From contig NZ_CP160906.1 in NCBI RefSeq assembly GCF_041080865.1, positions 3,123,629 through 3,187,628 on the forward strand: DNA of 64,000 nt, in the 5' to 3' direction. A model generated the notes under the pieces. That model had not been told where the DNA came from. It did not search any database and saw nothing but the letters and a program-made list of their open reading frames with translations. The stretch comes from Psychromonas sp. MME1. GTDB taxonomy: Bacteria > Pseudomonadota > Gammaproteobacteria > Enterobacterales > Psychromonadaceae. Each line of letters opens with the position of its first letter. Positions within the stretch are counted from its first letter, which is position 1. Below, in pieces: positions 61,478-64,000 of this stretch. A program made the position numbers and the translations under genes.

Positions 61478-61690
61478 ATGATACTTCAAGATGCAAAGTC
61501 AGCAAGAAAAAGCATACCGAGATGTGAGGCATAAAATAGAAGTATAGTGATTCTACATAGATATTTTATAACAAAGCAGATTGGTGCTATTTTCCTTGCC
61601 CTACTGGGTACTACCTCGAAAACCAGTGCAGCGTTGTAACATTCAAAAAGTGAATAACAATTACCTCATGTTACGCCTTGCTCTGCTTCA
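61478..61690 (+). repeat. Type-C repeat, copy 2
   Basis: A direct copy of the blocks of 59876-60010, longer by about 75 bp in the middle. The two copies flank the CorC-type gene in the same orientation. No gene is supported in 61439-61951; the small frame at 61581 lies in the repeat. Confidence 0.6.
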
Positions 61691-61738
61691 TCTTTCCTTA
61701 ATAAGCGATGACCATAATATTCTCTGTAATGATATTAG

Positions 61739-64000
<2,262 letters not shown>

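Overview
The window looks like chromosomal DNA of a marine, agar-degrading gammaproteobacterium. It is AT-rich (about 35-40% G+C in the lines I counted). It combines a LamB-type porin, a MalM-type lipoprotein, a GlyGly-CTERM protein, GH50/GH16/GH117 agarases and a gluconate/Entner-Doudoroff cluster. A Psychromonas/Vibrio/Alteromonas-like genus fits, but I cannot name a species from sequence alone.

Layout. 1-2.2 kb is mobile DNA: a 5' part of an IS110-family transposase running off the left edge, and a REP-type (HUH/Y1) transposase. 2.2-7.7 kb is a gluconate module (KDPG aldolase, GntP permease, gluconokinase, 6-phosphogluconate dehydratase, LacI-type GntR) with a CRP site and a GntR palindrome in the divergent promoter. 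7.9-11 kb is a small accessory stretch: an IS6-like transposase remnant, a MalM-like lipoprotein, a 66-aa protein and a stand-alone tandem PTS EIIB protein.

11-56 kb is a large agar-utilisation locus. Its surface and secreted part contains an FG-GAP/Big2 lipoprotein, an orphan carbohydrate-binding-like lipoprotein, a GH16 agarase-like enzyme, a GlyGly-CTERM protein, two lipoprotein GH50 enzymes and a LamB-like porin. Its uptake part is a CUT1 ABC transporter (binding protein, two permeases, MalK-like ATPase). Its cytoplasmic part contains a leaderless GH50, a GH117 neoagarobiose hydrolase, two GH2 enzymes, a GH43-like protein and a YhcH protein. Monomer catabolism is covered by an aldehyde dehydrogenase and an enolase-superfamily cycloisomerase for 3,6-anhydro-L-galactose, then KDG kinase and KDPG aldolase. 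A second operon of three dehydrogenases probably carries out the C5 inversion 2-keto-3-deoxy-L-galactonate -> 2,5-diketo acid -> KDG. Control genes are two near-identical FadR-type GntR regulators and one IclR regulator. Two chemoreceptors and a diguanylate cyclase with a periplasmic beta-sandwich lie beside the locus.

A recurrent palindrome TTGG-N4-CCAA stands upstream of many of these operons, including one chemoreceptor. It resembles known UxuR/ExuR-type boxes and probably marks the regulon of the two FadR-type proteins. 60-64 kb is housekeeping-like: a CorC/YtfL membrane protein and katG, which runs off the right edge. Six genes carry a total of eight apparent frameshifts. These look more like sequencing indels than real decay and should be resolved before any gene is called broken.
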